DNA of 64,000 nucleotides from CAVONV01 sp963697355 (GTDB lineage: Bacteria; Acidobacteriota; Vicinamibacteria; Marinacidobacterales; DATDRI01), in NCBI GenBank assembly GCA_963697355.1, contig CAVONV010000009.1, forward strand, positions 26,834-90,833. The letters are read 5' to 3'. How positions within the stretch are numbered: position 1 is the first letter of the stretch; each line of letters starts with the position of its first letter. The translations under genes and the position numbers were made by a program. The notes under the pieces are model-generated. The model was not told the DNA's origin. It made no database searches and was given only the letters and a program-made list of their open reading frames with translations. This document shows, in pieces, positions 16,985 to 27,410 of the stretch.

Positions 16985-17126
16985 GGAGAACGTCTCGGGC
17001 GGAATCCATGCGGCTGACGTTGTCCCCGTTTTTGCTGGAGGGTTTTTTTCTCGTGGAGTTGTTGCGGTGTCGATTAGGATGCTTGGGTTGACTGTACCCA
17101 GATAAGCGGAAAAGAAAGGGAGTCGA

Positions 17127-20100
17127 ATGAAACGCTTTTACGCGCCCATGGCGTTGCTCCTCAGTGCAACCGTCGTCGGTATTGCCGGTCATAGCCACGA
17201 GAGGGTTCTGGCTCAAAGCTCGGGCCGGTCTCCGGCCCAACAAGGCCGGCCACTGAGCCCTGCCGGGGACCTCGTTCTCGATGCGGCCACCGGCAAACCG
17301 TCGGTCGGCGCGATGCCGATGAGGTTTCTCCGCAGCCCCGACAGCACCGGCCCAGACGGTGGGGGACGGTATCTGGTAGCCGTAAACAGCGGTTTCGGCA
17401 TTCAATTCGACGCCGCAACAAATCCCGGACAGCAGTCCCTGGCGATTATTGATCTGGCCGCGCAGCCATCTCCTCGGGTCATTCAGAACGTCTACTTTCC
17501 GTCCCCACAAAGTGCGCAGTTTGGAGCTGTCTTCGACCCCAATCCTAATCCCGTCGGAAGCTACAGGCTTTATGTTTCTGGAGGGGTGGAGAACAAGGTA
17601 TGGATGTTCCAGTTCAGGGCTGGACAGCTCCTACCCATTACACCTCCTTCGGATGGACGGGGAACGACCATCACGGCACCATCCATTTCCGTTACGGGTT
17701 TTTCCAACGCCGCGCCAACGCCGCGGTACAACCGTAACGTCGAGCCTGTGTATCCATTGGGATTGGCTCTGAGTGACGATGCCGACACGCTCTTCCTGGC
17801 CAACAACTTGTCCGACAACTTAGGTATCGTTCGCGATATAGCCGGTTCGCGATCGTTGGCTCGTGTCGATCTGCGCGGTGAGAATTCGAAAGAGCTCCAA
17901 TATCCTTACGGCGTGTTTTATCGTCCCGGATCTCCAGCAAAGGTTTATGTCTCCTGTTGGGGAACCGCCACGGTTGTTGTCGTTGACCCGGACCGAGCGC
18001 AGGTTGTTTCCCGAATACCGGTAGACCGGCATCCTACCGAGATGATCTCGAGCTCGAATGGCACGCGGCTCTATGTTCTCAACTCCAACGCCGACACGGT
18101 CTCCGTCATCGATACGGAGAGGGATGTAGAAATAGAACGCATTCATGTTGGCTTGACTGACGAAGACACCCTGGGTGCGAGTCCGGAAGGCCTCGCGCTC
18201 AGCGACGATGAGGCTACACTCTATGTGGCCAACGCGCACAGCAATGCTGTTGCCGTTGTCTCCCTATCTCCGGAAGCCCGTGACGCCGAGGAGGAGGAGG
18301 AAGAAGAGGAGGAAGAAGGTGAAGAAGAAGATCGCAGTAAGGTGCGAGGATTCATTCCCACCGGCAACTACCCCTCGGCGGTCGCTGTTGCCCAGGGTCG
18401 TCTCTTCGTCGGCAATGGTAAAGGGACCGGGTTCGAGAGCTCGTCCATGGTTGTGAACGAGACCGCCCTGGCACCTAATGCTCCCAATCCGAGCTTTTCT
18501 TCGGGGTCACGTCAGGGTGGACAGTACATCGTGTCCTTGATCGCCGGGAACATCAGTATGCTGGGTGAGCCCGATGACCTCACGTTGTCGCGCTACACCC
18601 AACAAGCCATGCGGAACAGCGGTCTCGTCGGTTCGGAGAAAACGAAGCTCTTCGATGGGCCGTCACCCATCCGGCACGTCATCTACGTCATCAAAGAGAA
18701 CCGAACCTACGATCAGGTGTTCGGTGATCTGAAGCGGGCCGGCAACGGTCAGCCCGCTGACGGGGATTCGGCACTCGCCATTTTTGGCGCTGGAGAGACC
18801 GCCAGAAAGCCCGGTGGCGCTCCTCAAAACATCGCACCTAACCATCGCGCTCTGGCGTTGAGGTTTGGATTGCTGGACCGTTTTTTCGTGAACTCTGAGG
18901 CGAGCCCCGACGGTCACAATTGGTCCACGGCCGCCTTCTCATCCGACTACGTCGACAAAGCCTTTCGATGGAATTACTCGGGCCGAGGCCGTACCTACGA
19001 CTTCGAGGGATTCAATCGGATGCCTGCTTATGAGCCGCGAAGCGATCTGCCTCCAGTATTACCACCTCCGGCAACCGCCGCCGATATCGCCGAGTACATG
19101 AAGCAATTCGTGCCTTATCTTCAGGGAGGACGTGACATTTCTGAGCCCGAAACGCTCTATTTGTGGGATGGGGCGTCAAGGGCTGGTTTGACCTATCGCA
19201 ACTACGGCGAGTTCATCGGCACCATTTCACAATCGGATGTAGAGACTTTCAACGAGAACCTGCGGAAGAAGTATCCGGACATCTCGCCGAACCAAGCGGC
19301 TTTTCCAACGAAAAAGTCTCTCGAAGGGAACTACAGCCCCTCGTTCCGCAACTACGATCTCGCGACGCCCGACTCGATGACCGTTGATTCTTACAAGGCG
19401 GCGACGGAGTCAGGAGAACGGAATCTCGCCACCATATCAACCGACCACCCCGTGGAACGATTTCGCGGCCATTCACGAATCGGAGAGTGGCTGAAGGAGT
19501 TTCAAGGCTTTGTCGAGGCTAGGGAGTCGGGTAGGGGTAAACTGCTGCCCAACTTCAGCATCGTTCGTCTTTCGAGCGATCACACGGCCGGTCTAATGCC
19601 CGAAATGCCGACGCCGCAGTTTATGGTGGCGGACAACGATTACGCGGTGGGATTGCTCGTAGAAGCGGTTTCCAAAAGCCCTTACTGGAAAGATACGGCC
19701 GTTTTTGTTTTGGAGGATGACGCACAAAATGGGCCCGATCACGTCGATGCCCACCGTTCACCGGCCCTCGTTATCAGCGCCTACAATCGGCCGGGTACGC
19801 TGATCCACGAATTCCACAACACCGTGAGTCTCATCCGTACCATGGAAATATTGCTCGGTATGGAACCCATGAATCAACTTGATGCCGCTGCGATACCGAT
19901 CGACATTTTCCAGTCCGCGCCCGATCTAACGCCCTACGAAGCCGTTCTGCCTGATGTCGCCATGGACAACTTGATGAATCCTCTCCGAAACGCGGCGAAC
20001 GCTTTCTGGGTCGACCGGACGCTCGCGCAAAATCTCGTCCATGCGGACATGGCCGATCCGGGGATGCTGAACCAGATCATCTGGTTCTCGGTGAGGGGGG

Positions 20101-20228
20101 CGGATTCGCCGATGCCGGCGGTTGTTCGCCTACCTGCGTTCGATGCTATGAGGGCGGGTATCGCGAGCGAAGCGGAAGGCGAGTACAGCGTCATCAAGCA
20201 TTTGCGAACGCTCTTGGCACGACGCTAA
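17127..20228 (+). CDS. Secreted YVTN beta-propeller / phosphoesterase fusion protein
   Basis: 1033 residues with a signal peptide (MALLLSATVVGIAGHSHERV). Residues about 60-480 form a YVTN-type propeller, with repeats such as VYVSCWGTATVVVVDP, RLYVLNSNADTVSVIDTE and LYVANAHSNAVAVVSL. An acidic run of Glu interrupts it near residues 387-402. Residues about 505-960 match the phospholipase C / acid phosphatase AcpA family (PF04185): HVIYVIKENRTYDQVFGDL carries the metal-binding Glu-Asn and the catalytic Thr region, SPDGHNW follows, and FVLEDDAQNGPDHVDAHRSP carries the Asp/His ligands. It probably hydrolyses phosphate esters or phospholipids in the periplasm; substrate unknown. It stands alone. 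Confidence 0.88.
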   Translation: MKRFYAPMALLLSATVVGIAGHSHERVLAQSSGRSPAQQGRPLSPAGDLVLDAATGKPSVGAMPMRFLRSPDSTGPDGGGRYLVAVNSGFGIQFDAATNPGQQSLAIIDLAAQPSPRVIQNVYFPSPQSAQFGAVFDPNPNPVGSYRLYVSGGVENKVWMFQFRAGQLLPITPPSDGRGTTITAPSISVTGFSNAAPTPRYNRNVEPVYPLGLALSDDADTLFLANNLSDNLGIVRDIAGSRSLARVDLRGENSKELQYPYGVFYRPGSPAKVYVSCWGTATVVVVDPDRAQVVSRIPVDRHPTEMISSSNGTRLYVLNSNADTVSVIDTERDVEIERIHVGLTDEDTLGASPEGLALSDDEATLYVANAHSNAVAVVSLSPEARDAEEEEEEEEEEGEEEDRSKVRGFIPTGNYPSAVAVAQGRLFVGNGKGTGFESSSMVVNETALAPNAPNPSFSSGSRQGGQYIVSLIAGNISMLGEPDDLTLSRYTQQAMRNSGLVGSEKTKLFDGPSPIRHVIYVIKENRTYDQVFGDLKRAGNGQPADGDSALAIFGAGETARKPGGAPQNIAPNHRALALRFGLLDRFFVNSEASPDGHNWSTAAFSSDYVDKAFRWNYSGRGRTYDFEGFNRMPAYEPRSDLPPVLPPPATAADIAEYMKQFVPYLQGGRDISEPETLYLWDGASRAGLTYRNYGEFIGTISQSDVETFNENLRKKYPDISPNQAAFPTKKSLEGNYSPSFRNYDLATPDSMTVDSYKAATESGERNLATISTDHPVERFRGHSRIGEWLKEFQGFVEARESGRGKLLPNFSIVRLSSDHTAGLMPEMPTPQFMVADNDYAVGLLVEAVSKSPYWKDTAVFVLEDDAQNGPDHVDAHRSPALVISAYNRPGTLIHEFHNTVSLIRTMEILLGMEPMNQLDAAAIPIDIFQSAPDLTPYEAVLPDVAMDNLMNPLRNAANAFWVDRTLAQNLVHADMADPGMLNQIIWFSVRGADSPMPAVVRLPAFDAMRAGIASEAEGEYSVIKHLRTLLARR

Positions 20229-20251
20229 CCGTAAAGCGGCAAGCAGGGGCT

Positions 20252-20285
20252 GTCCCCGGCTCACTGAGGCTCGTGAGAAGGGGAC
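20252..20285. terminator. Interrupted hairpin between convergent genes
   Basis: GTCCCC (20252-20257) plus CTCAC (20260-20264) pair with GTGAG (20273-20277) plus GGGGAC (20280-20285), giving 11 pairs with a small internal loop. It sits between the convergent phosphoesterase-fusion and VWA genes. There is no T-run, so it may be a repeat rather than an intrinsic terminator. The GGGGAC/GTCCCC ends resemble the other palindromes in the window. Confidence 0.5.
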
Positions 20286-20360
20286 GATCCCGACGTTGCT
20301 TCTCCTTGCATAGTGGTAGAGTCGTATCGATAGCCGTTGCCAAAGGTCAATGCAGGACAC

Positions 20361-21375
20361 CTAGTTTGTGGCGGGTGTGACCATGTAGCCGGGCCGGGCT
20401 CGAATCGTCTCTCCATTCCCTTTCTTGAGCTTGACTTCGAGCTCATGCCAACCTTCCTTAGGTGCGCCCGTCAGTTGATATCTCAACAGGTAGCGTGTTT
20501 CCATTTCCTCGAGAACCTGTAGGAAAACCTGCTCGAGTCCCTCGCTGGAATCAGCGTACCAATCTCGGCCCCCGGTTATGCTGGTGATTGCTCTCAGTAA
20601 GCTCTCGGCTCGGTCCAATGACCCCGAGGATTGACTGGCCTTGTGAGCCGGTTTGTTCTCAGGGAGAAGGCTCGGTGGGGGACCTGATGCCTATGGCGTG
20701 AACGATGGCTTCTGATTCCCGCGCACAGTCGAGAAGGTCGCTTTCGGACAACCAGCTGGAGTTGTCTTGGCCGTCGGTAAACAGTACGACCATCGGCCTT
20801 CCGTTCGCCTTGCCTACGAGCTTCAGTCCTGAATAAAGAGCATCGTGGAGGCTGGTATAGCCTCCGCGCACGGGTTGATCCAGGGACTCGTGCAAGCGGC
20901 GGAGATCTGCACCGATCGGCTGACGCAATTGACAGTACTGGTTGAACATCATTAGTCCGGCTTCGTCTTTCTTCTTCAATCGTTCCAAAAAGGCGTGGGC
21001 GCCCTTACGCAGGTGAGTCAACTTAGGGCCGGAGAGGCTGGCGCTTGTATCCAAAATGAGCATGGCGCTCAAGTAGACGTCTTGGGGATCCACGAGATCG
21101 AGCTCTTGACGGATTCCGTCGTCGAGTATCTCGAAATCACTTGCTGTCAATCCCGTCACCGGATTGCCGTTGCGACTCACGAAGACGTCAATGAAGACAG
21201 TGCGGACCTCAACCCCAAATCGAAACACTTCTTGCTGCTGAGCTCCTTGGCACAAAGCCCCGAGCGTCAATGTTGCGAAGAAAGCTGATAGAAAAAAGGG
21301 GACAGGTCCCTTTTTTGCTCTTCCCCGCAAAAAAGGGACCTGTCCCCTTTTCCCGTTCCGGTTCTGAATATTCAC
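20361..21375 (-). pseudogene. VWA-domain protein (VWFA-related Acidobacterial type), one frameshift
   Basis: Two frames make one protein of about 338 residues. The first, 21375-20659, holds a signal-like stretch (FFLSAFFATLTLGALCQG), an FIDVFVSRNGNPVTGL strand and a VWA domain with the MIDAS motif as LILDTSASLSG and later LFTDGQDNSSW. The second, 20361 to about 20665, completes it (SLLRAITSITGGRDW...LLRYQLTGAP). The break is one extra base, most simply in the G5 run at 20676-20680; removing it gives RSPPSLLPENKP and a continuous frame. The N-terminal 25 codons before the signal are encoded by the inverted repeat at 21294-21351. VWA proteins bind partners through a metal site; the partner here is unknown. 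Confidence 0.75.
21294..21351. repeat. Perfect 25-base inverted repeat with GGGGACAGGTCCC core
   Basis: The left arm is 21294-21318 and the right arm 21327-21351. They are perfect reverse complements with an 8-base loop. Each arm is itself nearly palindromic around GGGGACAGGTCCC and flanked by A and T runs. It lies inside the 5' end of the VWA reading frame, adding residues GQVPFLRGRAKKGPVPF before the signal peptide. The shape is that of paired REP elements (a BIME). Confidence 0.85.
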
Positions 21376-21378
21376 GCA

Positions 21379-23283
21379 TCAATGCTTCGTTGCCTCTTGA
21401 CGTAGCTCTTGTAGTAGAGGCCTGAAACGTTCCGAGTGACCCATGAGGTACCGCCACCAGGTGTCGTCTCGAGCTCGGTCGCCCCGAATTAGGTGTTGCT
21501 CTAGTACCTCGGTGGACTCTCCGATGCGTCGCGATTGGTGCAAGGCATAACTCATGGCGACGACGGCCATCAGGCAATCGGCGTCGATTTGGACGGCGGA
21601 CTCGTAATAGCTGATGGCTGTTTCGAGTCGACCTTGTGACCGATGGATGTCACCGAGTAAGAGACGGGCGATGAAAACCTGTGCAGGGTCTTCGGTTCGC
21701 GAAAGTGCGTTCTCGAGAATCGTGAGAGACTCTTCGTGTTGACCACGGAGCTTCAAAACGTGGCCCAACCGTATACTTGCTTCGATATGGTCGGGGTTTG
21801 TGGTCAAGATCCATCGGTACTGTTCCTCCGCGGTTTCGAGGTGATCGCGGAACTCTTCATGAAGAAGGCCCGACGCCTCGCACACCGATCCGTACGCGAG
21901 CCGAATCTCCAAGTCCTCGGGGTACTTCTTCTTTAACTCCATCAAAAATGGCACCGATACGAGGAATCGATGGTCGTTCTGGAAGAAGTAGGCCATGGCC
22001 AGACTCCACTTGCGGTTGAGATCCTCTCGTAGAGAGTCATCATCGATGCGTTTCAAGCAAGTGGCCGCTCTCGAGACGTGCAGGCTGGCATTACTGCCGG
22101 GGGGCAAGGCGGCATCGGTGTGCATCAAGGCCGCATCCAGGAGTTGGCCATCGTCCTTATCGCGTAAGTACTCGACACCTCGGTAGACGGCATGACTCGG
22201 TAGCTCGGCTAGACGGTCGAGAGCTTCAGTGCGATCGCCGTTTTGGTAGTCTTCGAAAACCGAGAAATATTGGTCGATGGAGGGCTTGAGTGTCAGTTCC
22301 GCCTGGAGGAGCTTTAGCCTCTTCTCGATGCGAGAGAGATCCGCATCCGCTGGAGCGATGGCCAAGTAAGACTCGACCGAAGCAATTTCGCTCTCGAGGT
22401 CACCTTTCTCGGCGTGGAGGCCCGCGAGCAATAGATGAATTTGCGGAACACTGCTGCAATCGAGTCCGAGGGCCTGAGTCGCGGTATCTTCTGCCTTGTT
22501 CCGGTCACCCGCGTCGGCATACATTTTTGCCAGCGCGAACAAGGGCTCGGGACGGTCGGGGTGCATTTGACTCGCTTGAAGCAAGGTGTTCCGTTGCCTC
22601 GGCGTGTTGTCCCATCTCAGACAAAACCTGACCGAGGCACAGATAGGCGCCTGTAATCGTAGGGTCGAGCTCTCGGACCTTTTCGAAGGATGTTCGTGCT
22701 TCATCCAGTCTCTTGGCTCTCCAATAATAAAGACCGAGCTCCAATCGGGCCGACGGAAACTCAGGCGCCATTTCCACGGCACGCTCCATGTACTGGATCG
22801 CACCTTCGGAGTCGCCGCTCGCGCGGAGTTGGCGGGCCTTCACTATCCGCTCTATGACCTCGCGAGGAGGCGGACCTCGCGGCGTCGCGCGCGTCGCTTC
22901 CCTCGCCCGACTCAGAAGGGTGCAGCTCGAAAAAGAGCTGATAACGCATGCCGCTGGTTATCATGATCTCTTGATCCGGGGCCGCGAAGCCAGGCAGGGT
23001 CACGCGGACACGGTACGTGCCGGGCTCCCGAAATTGAAGACATACTCTCCTCGAGAGCTGCAATAGCCGTAGTCCATGCGGTGGGCCCCGTTGTACAGCT
23101 CAACCATAGGTCTTTCTGCTGGGCTCCTGGTCACCAACGATGCTCGCCGAAACGATGAGCGTGGTCGGTCCGGGCGCCCTTTGCAAACTCCTGGGCAGCG
23201 ACGTGCTTGCCGGTAAAGGCAAGAAGTGAGACCAAGGCGGTGATGATGCCTGCGAGAGGCCATGTGCAATGTCCAGCTCGCAC
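21379..23283 (-). pseudogene. TPR protein with N-terminal carboxypeptidase-regulatory-like domain, multiply frameshifted
   Basis: Fragments in different frames join into one gene. They are a signal peptide (CTWPLAGIITALVSLLAFTG, then KHVAAQEF, possible GTG start 23283), VSASIVGDQEPSRKTYG, VELYNGAHRMDYGYCSSRG, then REPGTYRVRVTLPGF (a carboxypeptidase-regulatory/transthyretin-like strand set), then EVIERIVKARQLRASGD. From there tetratricopeptide repeats run to 21379, with one more break near 22590. The last 400 residues are intact TPRs (e.g. SIRLGHVLKLRGQHEESLTI). About five frameshifts are needed. Its stop lies 3 bases before the VWA start, so the two were probably one operon. TPR units mediate protein-protein contacts; no specific role can be given. 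Confidence 0.7.
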
Positions 23284-23404
23284 GACACCAACCGTCGGTA
23301 CGTTTTTGCATAAGGCGTTATATATCTACAAGATGCCCCGAGGCAAGCGAGGTCGGTGTCGCGCGCTCCGCCTTGGAGCGATGCTGTTGCAGGATCTCGT
23401 GGGC

Positions 23405-25465
23405 TCAGTCGTAGAGCAGCGCAATGACGTTAGCGTAGTCATCCGTCCAAACGACTTGTTTCCGCTCGGCGAGCCACGGCGTGATGGCTTGCGACACCGT
23501 CTCATTGGCGATGAACTCCGCGTTTTCCGTTAACAACGCCCAGTCGGAGGCGAAGATTTCGTTGTCCTCGTCTTCGTCGTTGACGATGAGAATGGGGATC
23601 ATGCCCAAGTCGTGAGCCACCCCCTGGACCAAGGGCTCCAAATCGAAGTGCTGATTGGAGATATGGACGGCTAAGATGCCATCCGGTTTCAGAAGTCGGC
23701 GGTAAGTGACGAACGCTTCTTTGGTGAGCAGATGGATCGGAATGGCATCGCTCGGAAAACGCATCTAAAACGAGCACATCGAAACGATCCGCCCCGTTGT
23801 CCCGCAATTCTTTTTCGAGACTTATTCTTGCGTCGCCGAGAACGACATCCACTTCGGCGGTGTGTCGTCGAGAAAAGTGAAGTATTCCTTGTTGATTCTC
23901 AAGACATCAGGATTGATTTCGTAGAAGCGCAGGACATCGTTGTCCCTTCCGTAAGCGGCGATGGTGCCTGTGCCCAAACCCACCACTCCAATGTTCAAGC
24001 CGTCCTCGCGACGGGGATGTTGCTCAATGGCCATAGCGATGCCCGAGTCCACACTGTAGTAGTGGGTCCTTAACTTCCTGAATACGGGGTGGAGGTACTG
24101 ACATCCGTGAGAGATGTCACCGTGCCATAGGTAGCGACGCCAACGCTCGGTTCCTTTGGAACCTTCGTATACGCGCAAAACACCATAGAAGTTGCGTGAC
24201 ATAGCAAGGGTGTCAGCTCGTTCGCTCACGATATCGCCGCCGAAAACCAGGACCCATACCCAGGTTCCGCCTACCGCTAAGACGTGAGCGTGGCGCAGGT
24301 ACCACGGACGGGCGCCGCTTCTTGGCAAATCACTGAGGATGGAAACGGCGGCGAGGATGTAGCAAGCAACGAGGGCGATGTGATACTCCCAATACCCGTT
24401 GAAGACCAGAGGTGCAATGATCGTCACGAAGACACCGCCGAGCGCACCGCCTGCCGCAATCGTGAGATAGAAAAACGTCAGTTGGTTGGGAGACGGCTTC
24501 GAGCGCACCAATTCGCCGTGACACACCATGCAACAAGCGAAGAGGGTCGTAGAGAACGCGAAGATTTGTAAACCGATGTTGGCGTCGGAGGTGACTCTCA
24601 AGAGGAATGCGATGGCTACATAGCTCACCATGAGAAGAGGTAGCCAAAATCGACGGTCATACCAACGGTCGTGGTCGAAACAAATGATGAAGGATCCTAG
24701 GTAGAGGGCCAAAGGTAGAACCCACAGAAAAGGAACGACAGCAACGTTCTGGCACATCTGGTTCGTCGTGGCCAGAAGAGCGGACGAGCCGCAGGCGGCG
24801 AGGGCGAGCCAGAGGATCTTTTCTGAAAGCGAGACGGAACGTCGGCCCGCCGTCTCGCTTGTCGTGGCGACCCTTGCCACAGCGGGAGAGCGGAAGAGGA
24901 GTGCCATAGCGCACCAACCGCAAAAGATGACGTAGCCGCCGTAGGCTATGGACCAAACACGGGTCTGCGTACCCACGCCAAGCCAGGGCTCTACCACAAA
25001 GGGGTACAACAAGAGGCCCAACAGTGAACCGACGTTGGACAGTGCGTAGAGTCGGTAAGGAGACTTGTTCGGTTTGACGAGGTGGTACCACCTCTGTAAG
25101 AGCGGGCTGGACGAAGAGACGACCAAATAGGGGAGCCCAACGCTCAAAGCGAGTAAGGACAAAATGCCCGTAATGGGATTTCCGGGCGACGCGCGGAAAG
25201 TCTCGCTAGGCGTAATGGGGAGAAAGATCAGTGATACCGCTAGTAGCAGGAGATGGGCTACCGCTTGTTGTCGTCGGCTCAGTCGCGTCCCAATCAGATG
25301 GGCATAGAGGTAGCCGCCGAGCAAAAAAACCTGAAAAAACATCATGCAAGTCGTCCATACTGCCGGACTGCCACCGTACCAAGGCAAAATGTAGCGAGCC
25401 AGAAGCGGTTGGACGAGAAACAACAGAAAAGCCCCAAGAAACACGGTAATGGCGTAGCGCTTCAT
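23405..25465 (-). pseudogene. Membrane-bound spermidine-synthase-like methyltransferase, two frameshifts
   Basis: The 547-residue upstream frame begins MKRYAITVFLGAFLLFLVQP and has about ten transmembrane segments (the 'fused MFS/spermidine synthase' type). The cytoplasmic domain then starts with GVVGLGTGTIAAYG, the nucleotide-binding glycine loop. The frame breaks after FTFLDDTPPK near 23850 (one base missing) and again near 23760 (one base extra). The pieces VVLGDARISLEKELRDNGAD, FDVLVLDAFS, then SDAIPIHLLTKEAFVTYRR, LLKPDGILAVHISNQHF and WTDDYANVIALLYD complete the fold. The two shifts compensate, so total length remains a multiple of three. The role of these membrane-fused proteins is not established; polyamine synthesis should not be assumed. 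Confidence 0.75.
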
Positions 25466-25485
25466 ATCGGGACTATTCTACGACG

Positions 25486-25815
25486 GAACGGGAGTCTTTC
25501 GTAGGAACGGACAACTACGATTTCATGATGCAGGGGATTGTGAATCTGGTCGCGAACCATGAACCCCACAACTACGGCCCGACCTATCACGCCGAGTCAG
25601 ATACTTTCGACAAGGTTGATCTGCGACAGCTTCGGCTGAACGCAGCCATCGTTGCCGCTGTGACCTACGGATACGCCAACGAGGATGTGACATGGGAACG
25701 CCAAGCTCGAGCCGAAATCGAGGCGCTCATCCGCTCTACCGATCTCGGGGACCAGATGCGCTCGATGAGCCTTTGGGATGCATGGCAGAACAGGCAGCGA
25801 GGCCGCAGCAACTAG
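25486..25815 (+). pseudogene. C-terminal relic of an M28 family peptidase
   Basis: About 110 codons. The frame reads ESFVGTDNYDFMMQGIVNLV, then NYGPTYHAESDTFDKVDLRQ and LNAAIVAAVTYGYANED. This matches the C-terminal end of zinc aminopeptidases of family M28, where a His in the YHxxxDTxDKVD stretch is a metal ligand. The N-terminal two thirds with the other zinc ligands are missing. Upstream lies the divergent spermidine-synthase-like gene. An ATG at 25525 could start 96 residues, but these could not form an active enzyme. Confidence 0.7.
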
Positions 25816-25912
25816 GCCGCCGACTGGCGTCTTGATATCCCTGGGCACCCATCTGCTCGTCAGCCAGACGGATGAGTTCTTCGTTTGGGGGATTCTTGGA
25901 TCTGCGGCTTTC

Positions 25913-27229
25913 TCAATGGTTGCAGTGTGTCGTGACCCATTGGACCGGCTCGTGCTCGGGATCGGCCAGCTTGTCATAGAGAGTGCAGACGCTTCCTGTA
26001 TAGAGCTCGGGGATCGCTTCGGCATTTTGAAGGAAGGATTCCAAAGTGCGCCGTGCCGCGTCGAGCTGTCCTTGGACGCGATATTGGTCGATCATGTAGA
26101 TACGTGCCACCACGTTGTCCGGGTCAACGGCTGCGATAGCCACTAGGTAGTCCAGCAGGTTGGACTCGTCGAGGTATTCGGGAAGATCGAGTGTGCCTCC
26201 CGGATGAATGGCGCGTAGCGTCTCGCCCTCGACATCCAGGGCGACGAGCTGACCACCGCCGTAGTCTTCAAGCATGCCAGCATCCACACTGATGTGCTTT
26301 CCTCCAAAGCGGGGCTCGATCCCTCCACGTGTCATCGTGTGACCCACAACGATGCGAGTCGCCTCGAGCATCGCCAGCACCCGATCCAATTCCGCCTGGG
26401 CAGCCTCTTGGTCAGCGCGTTTGAGCGGAACTCTCGAGAAACGTCGGTTCTGAACCGGACTATCTACCGCGAAGGTTACTCCCTCTTCGAGATCGGCGGT
26501 GCCTCCTAACTCAGCCCTAACACGGCGGTTGACCTCTTCGATACCGACAGCGGCCCACCGTTCGCTCCAGTCGGCATGCGAAAAAACGATCCCATTGACT
26601 TTGACCGCCACGTTGTGGGTCAGGATCCAGCGACCATATTCCCCGTCCGGACGGAAAGCGAATCGATGCTCCAAGTACCCGAGAGGGTAAGCTTCCTCGA
26701 ACTTGTCACGTTCTTCCTTCTCGGAGGGCTTGTCGAGGCCTTGGGCTTTGGCGGTGGCAACAGCGTCCTTGTAGAATCTCTGAAAGGCGCGGTCCCGGCG
26801 CTCTCTGGAATCGCGATCTTTGTAAGAATCGATTTCTTCTTCAGACGTGTGGTCGAGAAGGCCGACTACGTTCATGGCCTCATGGTTACCGATGAGCACG
26901 TGGACGCGTCCACCCTTTTTCTCCGCTTGTTTCTCTAGTTTCTCGAGGAGGTCCATCGCCTTTCTGGACTCGGGACCTCTGTCGACCAAATCTCCCATTT
27001 GTACCAAGTGCGTGCTGCCGCCGATCCAGCGGAGTTTCTTGTCGACGAGACCGGCCTGTTTGAGGATGGAGACCAGGCTGTCATAGGCACCATGGACGTC
27101 ACCGATGGCGACGACTCGGTCGACATCGTTCCACTCGTAGGGGATGGGCTCTTCCGCGCCGGATGGCGAGGAGAAACCAAGTGTGCAAGCCGCAAGGAGT
27201 GCGAGCCAAGTTGTTTTGAACTTACGCAT
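25913..27229 (-). CDS. Calcineurin-like metallophosphatase, exported
   Basis: 438 residues from the ATG at 27229, with AAGG upstream. The frame extends five codons further, but this start sits right before the signal peptide (TTWLALLAACTLGFSSPSGA). Metallophosphoesterase motifs are in order: VVAIGDVHGAYDSLV (D-x-H), MGDLVDRGPES (GDxxDRG), VLIGNHEAMNVVGLL (GNHE), and later VVGHTMTRGGI and ISVDAGML. This is the Shewanella-like/bacterial protein phosphatase type. The last 90 residues (AAVDPDNVVARIYMIDQYRV...) look like helical repeats. The natural phosphoprotein or nucleotide substrate is unknown. The Ser/Thr kinase gene next door is divergent. Confidence 0.88.
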   Translation of the reverse strand: MRKFKTTWLALLAACTLGFSSPSGAEEPIPYEWNDVDRVVAIGDVHGAYDSLVSILKQAGLVDKKLRWIGGSTHLVQMGDLVDRGPESRKAMDLLEKLEKQAEKKGGRVHVLIGNHEAMNVVGLLDHTSEEEIDSYKDRDSRERRDRAFQRFYKDAVATAKAQGLDKPSEKEERDKFEEAYPLGYLEHRFAFRPDGEYGRWILTHNVAVKVNGIVFSHADWSERWAAVGIEEVNRRVRAELGGTADLEEGVTFAVDSPVQNRRFSRVPLKRADQEAAQAELDRVLAMLEATRIVVGHTMTRGGIEPRFGGKHISVDAGMLEDYGGGQLVALDVEGETLRAIHPGGTLDLPEYLDESNLLDYLVAIAAVDPDNVVARIYMIDQYRVQGQLDAARRTLESFLQNAEAIPELYTGSVCTLYDKLADPEHEPVQWVTTHCNH

Positions 27230-27410
27230 GAGTTGCCTTTCCAATCGTGCTGTAGCTTCCAGTCAATATCATTCTAGCTCATCTGGCGGCGTCGGGCTTG
27301 GAAAGTACCACCCTGGAACTCGTTCGGGAACGACTTGAAAGCTAAGCGGTACTCTTCTTTGACTTTCCTGGCTGAAAACGACTATCCTCACCCCAACGTG
27401 GAGGTCCTCC

